From contig JAAZMQ010000093.1 of NCBI GenBank assembly GCA_012798745.1, positions 1 to 15,873 of the forward strand: 15,873 nucleotides of DNA. The letters are read 5' to 3'. Shown here piece after piece: positions 14,501 through 15,873 of the stretch. The position numbers were made by a program, and so were the translations under genes. The notes beneath the pieces were generated by a model. The model saw nothing but the letters and a program-made list of their open reading frames with translations. It did no database searches and was not told where the DNA came from. Source of the stretch: Bacteroidales bacterium. Its GTDB lineage: Bacteria; Bacteroidota; Bacteroidia; Bacteroidales; Dysgonomonadaceae. Numbering within the stretch: the stretch's first letter is position 1; each line of letters begins with the position of its first letter.

Positions 14501-15873
14501 ATGAAAAAATTGGGATCAATTTTTCTTTTCATCACTATTTATTTATTGAATAGTAATTTGTCTATTTTGTTCGGACAACCCCAAAATCTTACCGACTATG
14601 TAAATCCATTTGTAGGTACAGATTTTTTTGGGCACACATTCCCTGGAGCTTCTTTGCCGAATGCTATGGTGCACGTAAGTCCCGATACAGGAACGGAAGG
14701 ATGGACACACTGTGCCGGCTACATTTACTCGGCGAAATCAATTATGGGATTCAGTCATACACACTGGAGTGGTGTAGGAATGACAGATGGTGGTGATATC
14801 TTACTGATGCCGACAGTTGGGGACAAGCTTCAAATTATGCCGGGCCCTGACGAAAATCCAGACGAAGGTTATCGTTCGCGGTTCAATCATTCCAGCGAAA
14901 CAGCATATCCCGGTTATTATTCTGTATTTCTTGAAGATTATGCTATTAATGTTGAATTAACTACAACTTCGAGAGTAGCTTTTCATCGTTATACTTTTCC
15001 AAAAGCTGATAATGCAAAAATAATAATAGATATGGGTCATCAGATCGGAAAAAAAGATGAAAATGCTCAAGCCGAAATCCGAATTATTGATAATCGACGT
15101 ATAGAAGGTGAAAAAAAGAAAGGACCCGGGAAAATTTATTTTGTGGCCGAATTCAGTAAACCTTTTTTATATTACGGCACATTCGATGCAGATTATGCGA
15201 CACCTGAATCAGGAACAGGTATTTTTGCTTATAAAAATGCGGAAGCAGGGAGAAATATTGGTGCCTTTGTTACTTTTAAAACAGCTGAAAAAGAACAGGT
15301 TTTGATTAAAGTTGCTGTTTCATATACTGGAATTGAAGGGGCGCATAAAAATATGGAAGCCGAACTGTCCCACTGGGATTTTGAGAGGGTCAAAAAAGAT
15401 GCTCTTAACATTTGGAATAAAGAATTATCGTGCATAAAAATTGAAGGTGCAACAAAGGATCAAAAAGAAATTTTTTATACTGCTCTATACCATTCGCTCA
15501 TGGCTCAATATATTTCGCAGGATGTGGATGGAAAATATTTCGGAGCCGATGGGAAAATCCACCAAGCCGAGGATTTTAATTTCTATGGTTCTTTTTCATG
15601 TTGGGATACCTACCGTACCCAACATCCCTTACTTACACTTATCGCTCCTGAGCATGTGAATGATTATATCAAATCCATCATAGCAAAAACAAAAGAATAC
15701 GGTTGGCTTCCCGGGCAACATTTTCAGAATGTGTTTGGCGAGGGAATGGTGGGTGACCATTTGGTTCCTATTGTGGTAGATGCCTATCGGAAAGGATTTC
15801 GGGGATATGAAGCCGAATTTATTTATGAAGCTATGCGGATAAAAGCGTTGGAATTTCCTAAACCGCCTGTTTC
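14501..15873 (+). CDS. Glycoside hydrolase family 92 alpha-mannosidase, N-terminal part
   Basis: The frame opens at ATG 14501 and runs to the window edge without a stop (457 codons), so the 3' part is missing; full GH92 proteins are usually around 750 residues. A signal peptide (about residues 1-25, ending ILFG before Q) implies export. The mature protein starts with LTDYVNPFVGTD and has the GH92 N-terminal signatures GHTFPGASLPNAMVHVSPDT and GFSHTHWSGVGMTDGGDI. Later blocks are FYTALYHSLMAQ, YGSFSCWDTYRTQHPLLTLI, GWLPGQ and GDHLVPIVVDAYRKGF. GH92 enzymes are calcium-dependent inverting exo-alpha-mannosidases acting on mannans and high-mannose N-glycans. The Trp in HTHWSG replaces the Leu I expect in many members. 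Residues that set linkage specificity and the catalytic acid and base lie in the absent C-terminal half, so linkage cannot be predicted. The phosphatase gene ends 2 bp upstream. Confidence 0.93.
   Translation, partial: MKKLGSIFLFITIYLLNSNLSILFGQPQNLTDYVNPFVGTDFFGHTFPGASLPNAMVHVSPDTGTEGWTHCAGYIYSAKSIMGFSHTHWSGVGMTDGGDILLMPTVGDKLQIMPGPDENPDEGYRSRFNHSSETAYPGYYSVFLEDYAINVELTTTSRVAFHRYTFPKADNAKIIIDMGHQIGKKDENAQAEIRIIDNRRIEGEKKKGPGKIYFVAEFSKPFLYYGTFDADYATPESGTGIFAYKNAEAGRNIGAFVTFKTAEKEQVLIKVAVSYTGIEGAHKNMEAELSHWDFERVKKDALNIWNKELSCIKIEGATKDQKEIFYTALYHSLMAQYISQDVDGKYFGADGKIHQAEDFNFYGSFSCWDTYRTQHPLLTLIAPEHVNDYIKSIIAKTKEYGWLPGQHFQNVFGEGMVGDHLVPIVVDAYRKGFRGYEAEFIYEAMRIKALEFPKPPV

Noticed and set aside
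15108..15659. Short open frames near the right edge
   Set aside because: They are alternate frames of the GH92 gene, which runs open from 14501 to the window end.
1..15873. tRNA or rRNA genes, CRISPR arrays, transposases or insertion-sequence ends
   Set aside because: No repeat-spacer pattern, tRNA-like cloverleaf, transposase motif or matching terminal repeats were seen on reading.

Overview
The window looks like a Bacteroidales-type (Bacteroidota) chromosome segment. The evidence is a SusC/SusD pair, lipoproteins with acidic residues after the lipobox cysteine, AT-rich spacers, and promoter-like sites resembling the Bacteroidota TTTG / TAnnTTTG pattern. I cannot name the genus. The window cuts a gene at each end.

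Left arm, minus strand (1-1177): the start of a HemW-type radical SAM protein lies 2 bp after a secreted glycerophosphodiester phosphodiesterase gene. This looks like a housekeeping pair and is visibly richer in G+C than what follows.

Regulatory centre (1178-2735): a divergent spacer, a LacI-family regulator on the plus strand, then a gene-poor stretch of about 290 bp. This part holds three closely related 12-bp sites around TTAAACGTTTAA: two in front of the regulator gene and one, perfectly palindromic, just after it. The third lies between a -33-like TTTG and a -7-like TATAATTG. Directly behind that promoter-like site is a 31-codon fragment matching the N-terminus of L-fucose isomerase, apparently the stump of a deleted gene.

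Right arm, plus strand (2736-15873): a polysaccharide utilisation locus (PUL). In order it encodes a PhoPQ-activated pathogenicity-related (PqaA-type) alpha/beta hydrolase, a PKD-domain surface lipoprotein, a SusC-type TonB-dependent transporter broken by a one-base frameshift, a SusD-like lipoprotein, a GH2 lipoprotein with exo-beta-D-glucosaminidase-subfamily motifs, a purple-acid-phosphatase-like metallophosphoesterase, and the N-terminal part of a GH92 alpha-mannosidase. Spacers are 20-35 bp from the hydrolase to SusD, about 120 and 250 bp around the GH2 gene, and 2 bp between the phosphatase and GH92.

Working model (inference): the SusC/SusD pair and the PKD lipoprotein capture and import a mannose-containing glycan. 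GH92 removes alpha-mannose, the GH2 enzyme removes a beta-linked GlcN or Man residue, and the phosphatase removes phosphate. The LacI regulator probably controls itself and the locus. A phosphorylated mannan or N-glycan-like substrate would fit, but the sequence does not prove it. If the SusC frameshift is real and not a sequencing error, import through this system is lost.
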